Source: Clostridia bacterium
GTDB taxonomy: Bacteria; Bacillota_A; Clostridia; TANB77; CAG-508
DNA length: 7,379 nt
Direction: 5' to 3'
NCBI GenBank assembly: GCA_017621295.1
Contig: JAGATI010000166.1
Location: forward strand, 1 to 7,379
Part shown: positions 1 through 5,716 of the stretch, one piece after another
Position numbering within the stretch: position 1 is the first letter of the stretch
How the letters are laid out: each line of letters starts with the position of its first letter
The notes under the pieces: generated by a model
What the model was told of the DNA's origin: nothing
Database searches by the model: none
Seen by the model: the letters and a program-made list of their open reading frames with translations, nothing else
Translations under genes and position numbers: made by a program

Positions 1-67
1 CATTTTTTAAAAGTAATTTATTTTTAAAAGTATAACCAATATTTTCTTCTAGCTTATCTAATCTCAT
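1..67 (-). CDS. rnc: Ribonuclease III, N-terminal fragment (runs off the window)
   Basis: Only the first 22 codons are inside the window. They read MRLDKLEENIGYTFKNKLLL and then KN. This matches the opening helix of the RNase III endonuclease domain (family pattern: LE..LGY.F.....L..AL). The ATG at 65-67 has a strong Shine-Dalgarno AGGAGGTG at 73-80 with a 6-nt gap. RNase III cuts double-stranded RNA and matures rRNA precursors. The order plsX-acpP-rnc is common in Firmicutes and supports the call. The catalytic residues lie beyond the edge and cannot be checked. An intrinsic terminator separates it from acpP, so it probably uses the promoter at 92-97. Confidence 0.85.
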   Translation of the reverse strand, partial: MRLDKLEENIGYTFKNKLLLKN

Positions 68-91
68 ATATTCACCTCCTAAGACGTTATT

Positions 92-120
92 ATTATACTA
101 CAAAAAATGAAAAAAAGAAA
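92..120 (-). promoter_or_regulatory. Probable promoter of rnc
   Basis: A perfect -10 TATAAT lies at 92-97 (minus strand), about 25 nt upstream of the rnc start and just behind the acpP terminator. The -35 at the right distance is only TTTCTT (115-120), inside the terminator's T-rich tail, so the match rests mostly on the -10. Its position explains how rnc could be transcribed despite the terminator. Confidence 0.45.
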
Positions 121-134
121 GGTATTACCCTTTC
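102..134 (-). terminator. Intrinsic terminator after acpP
   Basis: On the minus strand GAAAGG (134-129), a 6-nt loop and CCTTTC (122-117) form a perfect 6-bp stem, followed at once by seven T (116-110) and, after CA, six more T. It sits 32 nt behind the acpP stop codon and is a standard Rho-independent terminator. Confidence 0.85.
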
Positions 135-165
135 ATTTCTTTATTTATAGGTAATTTTATATAAA

Positions 166-408
166 TTAAGCAACATGCTCTTTTATATAATCAACAACAT
201 CACCTACTGTAACTACTTTCTCTGCATCAGCATCTGGAATTTCTGTATCAAATTCTTCTTCTAAAGCCATTATTAATTCAACTATATCTAAAGAATCTGC
301 TCCTAAATCATCTATAAAAGAAGCTTCCATAGCAACAGATGTTTCTGCAACACCTAATTGTTCTACTATTATTCCTTTTACTTTTTCAAATATTTCTTCT
401 GAATTCAT
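166..408 (-). CDS. acpP: Acyl carrier protein
   Basis: This 80-residue acidic protein carries growing fatty acyl chains for fatty acid synthesis in the cytoplasm. The phosphopantetheine site is the classic DSL motif, with Ser39 in [11 protein letters not shown]. Helix III ([20 protein letters not shown]) is also canonical. The length is normal for the family. The start ATG (406-408) has AGGAGGTG (414-421) 5-6 nt upstream; the frame stays open about 25 codons further, but that part lies in the leader and is not translated. It follows plsX, whose product uses acyl-ACP as substrate, and precedes rnc. It has its own promoter at 502-530, a long leader hairpin (441-481) and a terminator at 102-134, so it can be made at high level independently of plsX. 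Confidence 0.97.
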   Translation of the reverse strand: MNSEEIFEKVKGIIVEQLGVAETSVAMEASFIDDLGADSLDIVELIMALEEEFDTEIPDADAEKVVTVGDVVDYIKEHVA

Positions 409-440
409 GAAGTCACCTCCTCTCGCTACGTCCTTAGTTA

Positions 441-481
441 GATAATATGTATATTCTATTTTATAGATTACACATATTATC
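441..481 (-). promoter_or_regulatory. Long hairpin in the acpP leader
   Basis: A 41-nt imperfect inverted repeat. The outer arms at 441-453 and 469-481 pair over 13 bp with one G-U pair (GATAATATGTGTA with TATACATATTATC in the RNA sense). An inner CTAT-AAA-ATAG helix (456-466) lies in the loop. It falls between the predicted acpP transcription start and the ribosome site. No T-run follows, so it is not a terminator. It may stabilise the mRNA or act as an operator; the sequence does not decide. Confidence 0.6.
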
Positions 482-501
482 ATATACTCAAATTTTACTT
501 A

Positions 502-530
502 AAGATATTACATGTTTTAGCAATTGTCAA
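502..530 (-). promoter_or_regulatory. Promoter of acpP
   Basis: A perfect -35 TTGACA lies at 525-530 on the minus strand. The -10 at 17-bp spacing is TATCTT (502-507), a 4 of 6 match. It lies in the plsX-acpP spacer about 95 nt upstream of the acpP ATG. The weak -10 keeps confidence moderate. Confidence 0.55.
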
Positions 531-561
531 GTATAAATTTAATATAATTTGATTTTAATTT

Positions 562-1620
562 TTATTTATCTAAAATCTCAATATTATCTTTTTCTCTATC
601 ATTTATCTTTTGAAATTCTTCTATCATTTTATCAACAGCTTTATTTTTTACAAATTGTTCAGCTTGTTTTATAGTAAATTCAAATAATTTTTCATCACTG
701 CTTCCATGTGCTTTAACAACTGGTTTTTTTACTCCCAAAAATAAAGCACCACCATATTCTTTATAATCTACCATTTTTGCAAAACGTTTCATTGCAGGTA
801 ATGATGGTATTGATGCTATAATAGATAAGATATTTTTTTTCATACTATCTTTTAAACTTCTTTTTACAAACTTTCCTAATCCTTCTACTGCTTTTAAAAA
901 TATATTACCTGTAAATCCATCTGTAACAATAGCATCTACTTTACCAGAAAAAGCATCTCTACCTTCTACATTTCCTATAAAATTTATATCTAATTCCTCA
1001 GATTTTTCCTTTAATAATTTATAACTCTCTTTAGTAAGCTCATTTCCTTTTGTCTCTTCTGTTCCAATATTTAATAATCCTATTTTAGGTTTTTCTATAC
1101 CAAATGTATTTCTTAAATAAATAGTTGACATTTGAGCAAACTGTAATAAATTTATTGGTTTACAATTTGTATTAGAACCTGCATCTATTAATAGTAATCT
1201 GCTATTATATGCTGGTAAAATACCTGCTAAAGCTGGTCTATCTATTCCTTTTATTCTTCCAACTAAAAGTGTAGCACCTGTTAATAAAGCACCAGAATTT
1301 CCTGCAGATATAAACACATCACCCTTATTTTCTTTTAATAAATTAAAACCAACCACCATAGAAGAATCCTTTTTTCTTTTAATTGCTTGTGTTGGTATAT
1401 CTTCCATTTCTATTGTTTCTGTTGTATGATATATTTTTAATCTTGGAGAGATATCTTGTATTTTATCTTTTCCATAAATTGCTTTTATTCTTTCATTTAT
1501 AATTTGTTCATTTCCAATTAGTAATATTTCAGCTTCAATCTGATTTATTGCATTAACTGCCCCTTTTATATTAGCATCTGGAGCATTATCCCCTCCCATT
1601 GCATCTAGTAATATAATCAT
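562..1620 (-). CDS. plsX: Phosphate acyltransferase PlsX
   Basis: PlsX converts acyl-ACP and phosphate to acyl phosphate, the acyl donor for PlsY in phosphatidic acid synthesis; it is a peripheral membrane enzyme. The 352-residue product opens with MIILLDAMGGDNAP, the family signature. It also contains TTETIEMEDIPTQA and KKDSSM (about 66-89), SAGNSGALLTGA (about 105-116), LIDAGSNTNCKP (about 144-155), GLLNIGTEETKGNEL and VDAIVTDGFTGNIFLKAVEG. It is slightly longer than the usual 330-340 residues because of a charged C-terminal tail. The ATG (1618-1620) has GGAGG at 1628-1632. A promoter at 1679-1707 and acpP downstream make a short lipid synthesis block. The partners rpmF or fab genes often found next to plsX are not here. 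Confidence 0.96.
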   Translation of the reverse strand: MIILLDAMGGDNAPDANIKGAVNAINQIEAEILLIGNEQIINERIKAIYGKDKIQDISPRLKIYHTTETIEMEDIPTQAIKRKKDSSMVVGFNLLKENKGDVFISAGNSGALLTGATLLVGRIKGIDRPALAGILPAYNSRLLLIDAGSNTNCKPINLLQFAQMSTIYLRNTFGIEKPKIGLLNIGTEETKGNELTKESYKLLKEKSEELDINFIGNVEGRDAFSGKVDAIVTDGFTGNIFLKAVEGLGKFVKRSLKDSMKKNILSIIASIPSLPAMKRFAKMVDYKEYGGALFLGVKKPVVKAHGSSDEKLFEFTIKQAEQFVKNKAVDKMIEEFQKINDREKDNIEILDK

Positions 1621-1678
1621 AGTTTTTCCTCCACAAATTAATTATATATATCAATTATTTAATATATGTTATTTCAAT

Positions 1679-1707
1679 ATTTTATAACTTATACCAATTA
1701 AAGTCAA
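1679..1707 (-). promoter_or_regulatory. Promoter of plsX
   Basis: On the minus strand a -35 TTGACT (1702-1707) and a -10 TAAAAT (1679-1684) are separated by 17 bp; each matches consensus at 5 of 6 positions. It lies about 60 nt upstream of the plsX ATG and directly downstream of the 23-bp repeats, which end 5 bp before the -35. Confidence 0.7.
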
Positions 1708-1711
1708 TTGT

Positions 1712-1780
1712 CTTTTATATTTTATATTGCACTTCTTTTATATTTTATATTGCACTTCTTTTATATTTTATATTGCATTT
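1712..1780. repeat. Three tandem copies of a 23-bp AT-rich repeat
   Basis: The copies are 1712-1734, 1735-1757 and 1758-1780. The first two are identical and the third differs by one base (C to T at 1778). In the minus sense each unit reads AAGTGCAATATAAAAT followed by ATAAAAG, so each carries a -10-like TATAAAAT. The array stops 5 bp upstream of the plsX -35. It may bind a regulator, bend the promoter DNA, or be a simple slippage expansion. Confidence 0.9.
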
Positions 1781-1833
1781 CTCAAAAAAACAAGTCTTTT
1801 TGACCAAACAGTCATATAACTATAAATATAAAT

Positions 1834-1872
1834 AAAAAATGGGATAGAAATATATATATTTATTCCTACCCC
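1834..1872 (-). terminator. Intrinsic terminator after rplL
   Basis: In the minus sense GGGTAGGAATA pairs with TATTTCTATCCC through about 11 bp with one bulge and one G-U pair (stem about 1841-1871). CATTTTTTATTT follows. It lies 37 nt behind the rplL stop and ends the ribosomal protein transcript before plsX. Confidence 0.8.
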
Positions 1873-1908
1873 AAATATTACTTATATAAATTTACTAAAT
1901 TGTTAAAA

Positions 1909-2271
1909 TTATTGTAATTCAACAACAGCTCCAACTTCTGTAAATTTAGCTTTTAATTCTTCAGCTTCGTCTTTGCTTACTCCTTCTTTAACTGTTTTTG
2001 GAGCTCCGTCAACTAATTCTTTAGCTTCTTTTAATCCTAATCCTGTAGCATCTCTAACTACTTTGATTACTTGGATTTTGTTTGCTCCAGCATCCTTTAA
2101 TACAACATCAAATGAAGATTTTTCTTCAGCTGCTCCTGCTGCTACTCCACCTGCTACTGGTGCTGCTGCTGCAACTGCAGATACTCCATATTTTTCTTCT
2201 ATAGCTTTTACTAATTCAGCTAGCTCAGCTACTGTTAAACTATCAATTTTTTCTAATAATTCTTCTATCAT
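1909..2271 (-). CDS. rplL: Large ribosomal subunit protein bL12 (L7/L12)
   Basis: The stalk protein that recruits and activates translation GTPases on the ribosome. The 120-residue chain shows the usual three parts: an N-terminal dimerisation helix pair (about 1-30, [21 protein letters not shown]), an Ala/Val/Gly-rich hinge (about 31-50), and the C-terminal factor-binding domain (about 52-120), including [20 protein letters not shown] and [15 protein letters not shown]. Length is typical. The ATG (2269-2271) is preceded by AGGAGG at 2280-2285. rplJ lies upstream, the normal partner, though separated by an unusually long 216-nt spacer. A terminator follows and rpoB does not. Confidence 0.98.
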   Translation of the reverse strand: MIEELLEKIDSLTVAELAELVKAIEEKYGVSAVAAAAPVAGGVAAGAAEEKSSFDVVLKDAGANKIQVIKVVRDATGLGLKEAKELVDGAPKTVKEGVSKDEAEELKAKFTEVGAVVELQ

Positions 2272-2445
2272 TTTTATATCCTCCTAATTTTTTTGTGATT
2301 TTAGTTCACTACTCTATTTTATAAAATAAACTTTAAATTTCGCTTCATTATTTAATTAACCCTAAGAAAACTCTATTATTCTTCTAAATAAACTTTCTAA
2401 AATAATCATATATTTAATTGAATAATTAATCATGTATTTTTCAAA

Positions 2446-2461
2446 AAGTTTAATTAAACTT
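2446..2461. repeat. 16-bp perfect palindrome in the rplJ-rplL spacer
   Basis: AAGTTTAATTAAACTT is fully self-complementary and lies 26 bp behind the rplJ stop. The surrounding 216-bp spacer (2272-2487) is about 80 percent A+T and holds no gene or clear promoter; related AAGTTTA runs recur further along it. The palindrome could be a weak RNA hairpin or a protein site, but base composition alone makes such sequences fairly likely. Confidence 0.4.
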
Positions 2462-2487
2462 CTAATCAAAGTAATTTAAGTTATTAA

Positions 2488-2988
2488 TTAAGCATTTTCT
2501 TTTTGAAGTCTTACTTGGTCAAGTGCAACTGCAACTTTGGAAATATTTCCAAGTAATGCACCAGCAAGCATTCCAAGTAATTCTTGTCTTGATGGAAGTT
2601 TCGCTAAAGTAATTAATTCTTCTGTTGTCATTACCTTACCTTCTATAATTCCACCTTTGATTTTATAAAAATCATTTTCTTTAGAAAAACCATAAATTGC
2701 TTTTAAAGGCTCTAAATAATCTTCTTCACCCATAATTAAAGCTGTTGGTCCTTCTAATAAATCATTTAATCCAGATTCTCCATTTGCTTCTAAAGCTCTT
2801 TTTATAATATTATTTTTTATAACTTTATAATCAGCTTTAGCATTTCTTAAATCTGTTCTTAATTTTGTTACATCAGCAACATTTATTCCTCTGTAATCTG
2901 TTAAAAGAATAACTTTTGCAGTTTTCATTTGCTCAGCTAACTTCTTTACTTCTTCTTCTTTTTGTTTTAATATACTTTCACTTGCCAT
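2488..2988 (-). CDS. rplJ: Large ribosomal subunit protein uL10
   Basis: L10 anchors the L7/L12 dimers on 23S rRNA and forms the stalk base. The 166-residue product has the family landmarks: ILLTDYRGI (about 27-35), LRTDLRNAKADYKVIKNN (about 43-60), the LEGPTALIM segment (about 78-86), and a C-terminal helix (about 134-166) that binds L12. The start MASESILKQKEEEVKKLAEQM is typical. AGGAGGT (3001-3007) is 12 nt from the ATG (2986-2988), longer than for the neighbouring genes; the GTG overlapping the ribosome site hits a stop after three codons, so the ATG stands. An L10 leader with a terminator upstream (3103-3222) indicates feedback control by L10 or the L10-L12 complex. Confidence 0.97.
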   Translation of the reverse strand: MASESILKQKEEEVKKLAEQMKTAKVILLTDYRGINVADVTKLRTDLRNAKADYKVIKNNIIKRALEANGESGLNDLLEGPTALIMGEEDYLEPLKAIYGFSKENDFYKIKGGIIEGKVMTTEELITLAKLPSRQELLGMLAGALLGNISKVAVALDQVRLQKENA

Positions 2989-3102
2989 TTTTATCTATTC
3001 ACCTCCTAAAAATTTATGCAAAATGTATGTTTTTTTACTAAAAGATTCTATATATTAATACATATTTTTATTAAAACAATTTATATGTTGAAATATATAT
3101 TT

Positions 3103-3164
3103 CTAATATAAAATAAACCAATCTATCTATAGTCATCTTTCGAGACATATATATAGATTGGTTT
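3103..3164 (-). terminator. Attenuator terminator of the L10 leader
   Basis: AAACCAATCTAT at one end pairs with ATAGATTGGTTT at the other (3115-3164), extended inward through TATA and GTC-GAC pairs with one mismatch and one bulge around a short loop. The tail TATTTTATATT follows. The strong stem between rplA and rplJ can lower rplJ-rplL expression relative to rplK-rplA. Confidence 0.8.
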
Positions 3165-3222
3165 AATCCGTTCTAAGAATATGCCTCGGTAGGACTTATT
3201 TTGCATGCCTACTTTCTTTGGC
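3103..3222 (-). ncRNA. L10 leader (ribosomal protein autoregulatory element)
   Basis: In the RNA sense the element begins GCCAAAGAAAGTAGG and continues to CCTACCGAGGC. GTAGG (3212-3208) and CCTAC (3193-3189) pair. An outer GCC-GGC pairing flanks an internal AAAGAAA/CGA loop that looks like the kink-turn of the Bacillus-type L10 leader, where the same CCTACCGAGG string is conserved. It begins 14 nt behind the rplA stop and ends in an intrinsic terminator before rplJ. By family knowledge, L10 (with L12) binds here and favours termination when in excess. Confidence 0.85.
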
Positions 3223-3235
3223 TATATATTATAAA

Positions 3236-3919
3236 TTATTTTTGGTCAATATACATACTTGGTCCCATAGTTGTTGAAATCGCAACACTTTTTATGTATT
3301 GCCCCTTAGCTGCTGCTGGTTTTGCTTTTATAATTGCTCCAATGATAGCATCATAGTTTTCTAATAACTTTTCTGTACCAAATGAAACTTTTCCAAAACC
3401 TAAGTGAATAATATTAGTTTTATCTAATCTGTATTCTACTTTTCCAGATTTGATTTCTTCTATAGCTTTAGTAACATCCATAGTTACTGTTCCAGATTTA
3501 GGGTTTGGCATTAATCCTTTTGGACCTAATACTTTACCTAATCTTCCTACAACACCCATCATATCTGGTGTTGCAACTATAACATCATAATCAAACCAAT
3601 TCTCTTTTTCGATTTTTGGTATTAATTCTTCTGCACCAACAAAATCTGCTCCTGCTTTAACAGCTTCTTCTGCTTTAGGTCCTTTAGCGAAAACTAAAAC
3701 CTTTAAAGTTTTACCTGTACCATTTGGAAGTACAGTTGTTCCTCTAACTTGTTGGTCAGCATGTTTTGAATCCACACCTAATTTAACATGTAATTCAACT
3801 GTTTCGTCAAATTTAGCTTTAGGCATTTTTTCAATTGTTTCTAATGCTTCTTTAGCACCATAAACTTTTGATTTATCTACAAGTTTTTCACACTCTAGAT
3901 ATCTCTTTCCTTTACTCAT
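3236..3919 (-). CDS. rplA: Large ribosomal subunit protein uL1
   Basis: L1 forms the mobile stalk at the E site and helps release deacylated tRNA. The 227-residue product is of normal length and carries the conserved blocks: [17 protein letters not shown] (about 34-50), [13 protein letters not shown] (about 59-71), and [27 protein letters not shown], the L1 signature, near the middle. The C-terminal part ([23 protein letters not shown], then [17 protein letters not shown]) is complete. The ATG (3917-3919) has AAAGGAGG at 3926-3933. It lies 62 nt behind rplK, with a small hairpin in between, and directly in front of the L10 leader. L1 is known in other bacteria to repress its own mRNA; I could not identify a binding site for certain. 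Confidence 0.97.
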   Translation of the reverse strand: MSKGKRYLECEKLVDKSKVYGAKEALETIEKMPKAKFDETVELHVKLGVDSKHADQQVRGTTVLPNGTGKTLKVLVFAKGPKAEEAVKAGADFVGAEELIPKIEKENWFDYDVIVATPDMMGVVGRLGKVLGPKGLMPNPKSGTVTMDVTKAIEEIKSGKVEYRLDKTNIIHLGFGKVSFGTEKLLENYDAIIGAIIKAKPAAAKGQYIKSVAISTTMGPSMYIDQK

Positions 3920-3942
3920 TTTAATCCTCCTTTGGTAATAAC

Positions 3943-3959
3943 GGATAATTTATTTATCC
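3943..3959 (-). other. Small hairpin in the rplK-rplA spacer
   Basis: GGATAA (3959-3954) and TTATCC (3948-3943) form a perfect 6-bp stem with a 5-nt loop in the RNA between rplK and rplA. The 5' arm overlaps GGGAGG, a ribosome-site look-alike with no start codon at a usable distance. The real rplA ribosome site lies just downstream. It could modulate rplA translation or be chance. Confidence 0.4.
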
Positions 3960-3981
3960 TCCCATTTAAATTTTAATAAAA

Positions 3982-4410
3982 TTAATCAGCAACTACAACA
4001 CCCATAGAACGAGCTGTTCCTGCAACCATACTCATAGCAGCTTCTAATGAAGCAGCATTTAAGTCTGGCATTTTTTGTTTTGCAATCTCTTCTACTTGAG
4101 CTTTTGTTATTGTAGCAACTTTTTCTTTATTAGGTTTACCTGAACCCTTTTCAATTTTAGCTGATTTTTTAATTAATACAGCTACAGGTGGTACTTTTGT
4201 TATAAATTCAAAAGATTTATCTTTATAAACTGTAATAACAACTGGTATTATCATTCCTGGTTGATTTGCAGTTCTATCATTGAATTCTTTAACAAATTGC
4301 ATAATATTAACACCACTTGATCCTAATGCTGGTCCTACTGGTGGAGCTGGTGTAGCTTTACCTGCAGGAATCTGTAATTTAATAATATTGCTAATTTCTT
4401 TTTCTGCCAT
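3982..4410 (-). CDS. rplK: Large ribosomal subunit protein uL11
   Basis: L11 binds the GTPase-associated centre of 23S rRNA together with the L10 stalk. The 142-residue product starts [20 protein letters not shown] and has [20 protein letters not shown], the N-terminal domain signature. The C-terminal RNA-binding domain (about 74-142) ends in [10 protein letters not shown]. Length is normal. The ATG at 4408-4410 is preferred over a GTG three codons earlier (4417-4419), because the GTG overlaps the ribosome site AAAGGAGGTG. It follows nusG by 85 nt, the standard order. One of its arginines (in ARSMG) uses CGT, one of only two CGT codons I saw in the window. Confidence 0.97.
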   Translation of the reverse strand: MAEKEISNIIKLQIPAGKATPAPPVGPALGSSGVNIMQFVKEFNDRTANQPGMIIPVVITVYKDKSFEFITKVPPVAVLIKKSAKIEKGSGKPNKEKVATITKAQVEEIAKQKMPDLNAASLEAAMSMVAGTARSMGVVVAD

Positions 4411-4460
4411 TTCTTGCACCTCCTTTAAGTATGAATATTAACAAAAATAATTTATAAGAA

Positions 4461-4480
4461 ATATGCTATAAAAAGCATAT
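4461..4480 (-). other. Small hairpin in the nusG-rplK spacer
   Basis: ATATGC and GCATAT (4475-4480 and 4461-4466) pair over 6 bp around an 8-nt loop, followed in the RNA sense by TTCTTATAAATTATTTTTG. It could act as a weak terminator or a processing site between nusG and rplK. The stem is short and may be chance. Confidence 0.3.
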
Positions 4481-4495
4481 GTACTTATCAAAACA

Positions 4496-5030
4496 TTAAA
4501 TTTTCTGTACTTGTGAGAACTCAAGTTCAACAGGAGTTTCTCTTCCAAACATAGACACTAATACTTTAACTTTATGTTTCTCTTTGTTAATTTCTTGTAC
4601 TGTTCCAATAAAGTCTTTTAATGGTCCATCTAATACTTTTACAGAATCATTAATACTGTAATCGACATTTATTGCCTGGATATCAAATCCCATACTTCTG
4701 ATTTCTTCATCAGTAAGTGGAATTGGATCTGTACCTGAACCAACAAAGCCTGTAACACCTCTTGTATTTCTTACAATGTACCATGTTTGCTCTGTTACAA
4801 TCATTTTTATTAAAACATATCCTGGAAATACCTTTTTTAAGTTTGTTTTCCTCTTACCATCTTTAATTTCTATTTGTTCTTCCATAGGAACAATTATTTC
4901 AAAAAAGTAATCCTCTAACTCTCTATTTTTAACTGTTTTTTCCAAGTCTGTTTTTACTTTATTTTCATATCCAGAATAAGTATGTACAACATACCATCTT
5001 GGTACTAATTCTTCATTTTCTCCGAGACAC
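4496..5030 (-). CDS. nusG: Transcription antitermination factor NusG, read through a +1 frameshift
   Basis: NusG binds RNA polymerase and modulates pausing, Rho action and transcription-translation coupling. The NGN domain opens with PRWYVVHTYSGYENKVK, has KKVFPGYVLIKM and WYIVRNTRGVTGFVG, and is followed by a KOW domain (DSVKVLDGPLKDFIGTV to the end). The frame carrying all this runs upstream to a TAG at 5030-5032 but has no ATG, GTG or TTG ahead of PRWYVV. The ribosome site AGGAGG (5041-5046) points to GTG at 5028-5030, which is in another frame and meets TGA five codons on. Skipping one base (the C at 5024) joins GTG-TCT to GGA-GAA-AAT-GAA and gives MSGENEELVPRWYVV, about 177 residues. The next in-frame start (TTG at 4943-4945) would remove the first NGN strand and helix, so it is not credible. 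It follows secE with the stop only 20 nt from the GTG. Confidence 0.85.
5021..5030 (-). other. Candidate +1 frameshift site in nusG (UCU CGG A)
   Basis: The minus strand reads GTG TCT CGG AGA AAA TGA from the apparent start. The conserved NusG frame is entered by reading TCT and then GGA, that is, by skipping the C of CGG. The surrounding letters, TCTCGGAGAAAA, differ at only two positions from the frameshift site in the flavin reductase gene (TGTCGGAGTAAA). Confidence 0.7.
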
Positions 5031-5050
5031 TATTAATTAGCCTCCTTTTA

Positions 5051-5458
5051 TTATTCTGTTACTTCATTTGCTGAGTTATTTTCATCATCTGTAACAGTGT
5101 TATCTGCTACAGTATTTTCATTATTTGTATTCTCAGCTGTTCCTTCTGTTTGCCCTTCTGAAGTAGTATTTTCCTCTATACTATTTACATTTTCATCTAT
5201 AGTATTTACTATATTTGTATCATCTTTAGAAGTTACAGCATCTCTTAATTTGTTAATTCCATATTGATTAAGAGCTTCAAATGCAAAATCTAAAACAAAT
5301 ACAATTACAGCTGTAATTAATACAATAGTGATTACTGCAATAGTATTATTTGCAAGTTGCTTTGGTGTTGGCCAAATAACTTTCTTTAACTCTGCCTTAA
5401 AATTTTTGAAAAAATTCTTTTTTTCTTTTTTTACTTTTTTCTTTTCATCTTTAGCCAT
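5051..5458 (-). CDS. secE: Preprotein translocase subunit SecE with a long acidic tail
   Basis: SecE clamps SecY in the membrane channel for protein export. The 135-residue product has a lysine-rich cytoplasmic start (1-21), the SecE signature AELKKVIWPTPKQL (about 22-35) and one membrane span (about 41-60, VITIVLITAVIVFVLDF). Single-span SecE proteins are usually about 60-75 residues. Here about 60 residues follow position 75, rich in Asn, Thr, Glu and Asp, with one lysine and no arginine; with the usual topology this tail lies outside the cell. The ATG (5456-5458) has AAGGAGG at 5466-5472. It sits between rpmG and nusG in the standard order, and its stop lies 5 nt ahead of the nusG ribosome site. 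Confidence 0.95.
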   Translation of the reverse strand: MAKDEKKKVKKEKKNFFKNFKAELKKVIWPTPKQLANNTIAVITIVLITAVIVFVLDFAFEALNQYGINKLRDAVTSKDDTNIVNTIDENVNSIEENTTSEGQTEGTAENTNNENTVADNTVTDDENNSANEVTE

Positions 5459-5479
5459 TTTTGTTCCTCCTTAAAAGGG

Positions 5480-5644
5480 CTATTTTGTTTCCTTATGTGT
5501 AGTACGTTTTTTGCAGAATTTACAATACTTAACAATCTCTAATCTGTCTGTATTGTTCTTTTTATTTTTTTCTGTCATATATGTTCTTCTATTACATTCT
5601 GTACATGCTAATGTAATTGGTTCTCTTGCTCCTTTTGCAGCCAT
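5480..5644 (-). CDS. rpmG: Large ribosomal subunit protein bL33
   Basis: A 54-residue basic protein of the 50S subunit. It keeps the zinc-ribbon cysteines as C14-x2-C17 (ACTEC) and C41-x2-C44 (YCKFC), so it is the zinc-binding form. The start at [20 protein letters not shown] fits the family and has GGAGGTG (5653-5659) 8 nt upstream; a start seven codons earlier would sit on top of that ribosome site. It is the first gene of the rpmG-secE-nusG-rplK-rplA unit and is driven by the strong promoter at 5717-5745. It contains one CGT arginine codon. Confidence 0.96.
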   Translation of the reverse strand: MAAKGAREPITLACTECNRRTYMTEKNKKNNTDRLEIVKYCKFCKKRTTHKETK

Positions 5645-5686
5645 TTTCAATACACCTCCAGCCATTTGCTTGTTTTATGTTTTATA

Positions 5687-5710
5687 GCGCATGTAACTCT
5701 TTACATACGC
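5687..5710 (-). promoter_or_regulatory. Hairpin at the predicted 5' end of the rpmG-secE-nusG transcript
   Basis: GCGTATGTAA (5710-5701) and TTACATGCGC (5696-5687) pair over 10 bp with one G-U pair and an AGAG loop. The predicted transcription start is about 7 nt behind the -10 (5717), so the hairpin would form from the first nucleotides of the RNA. No T-run follows. A stem at the extreme 5' end usually protects mRNA from decay. Confidence 0.6.
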
Positions 5711-5716
5711 TTATGT

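Noticed and set aside
409..483. A longer acpP product starting 25 codons upstream
   Set aside because: The extra residues come from the leader hairpin region, match no ACP, and the strong AGGAGGTG site points to the ATG at 406-408.
1712..1780. A CRISPR array
   Set aside because: The repeats are directly adjacent, with no spacers, and only three 23-bp AT-rich copies are present.
1973..2287. A 104-codon open frame on the plus strand opposite rplL
   Set aside because: It is the antisense shadow of rplL; the Ala/Gly-rich hinge keeps the opposite strand open. It has no ribosome site and no recognisable protein.
4441..4495. A promoter for rplK-rplA in the nusG-rplK spacer
   Set aside because: TTGATA is present at 4485-4490, but the -10-like TATAGC lies only 15 bp away and overlaps the small hairpin; the match is too weak to claim.
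4496..4945. NusG starting at TTG 4943-4945 (149 residues)
   Set aside because: This start drops the first strand and helix of the NGN domain, which are still encoded upstream, and has no good ribosome site.
5006..5016. ATG at 5014-5016 as the nusG start (M-K-N followed by a stop)
   Set aside because: It would need a different indel at TAG to reach NusG, and the nearest GGAG is only 3 nt away, too close to serve it; the GTG with AGGAGG 10 nt upstream fits better.
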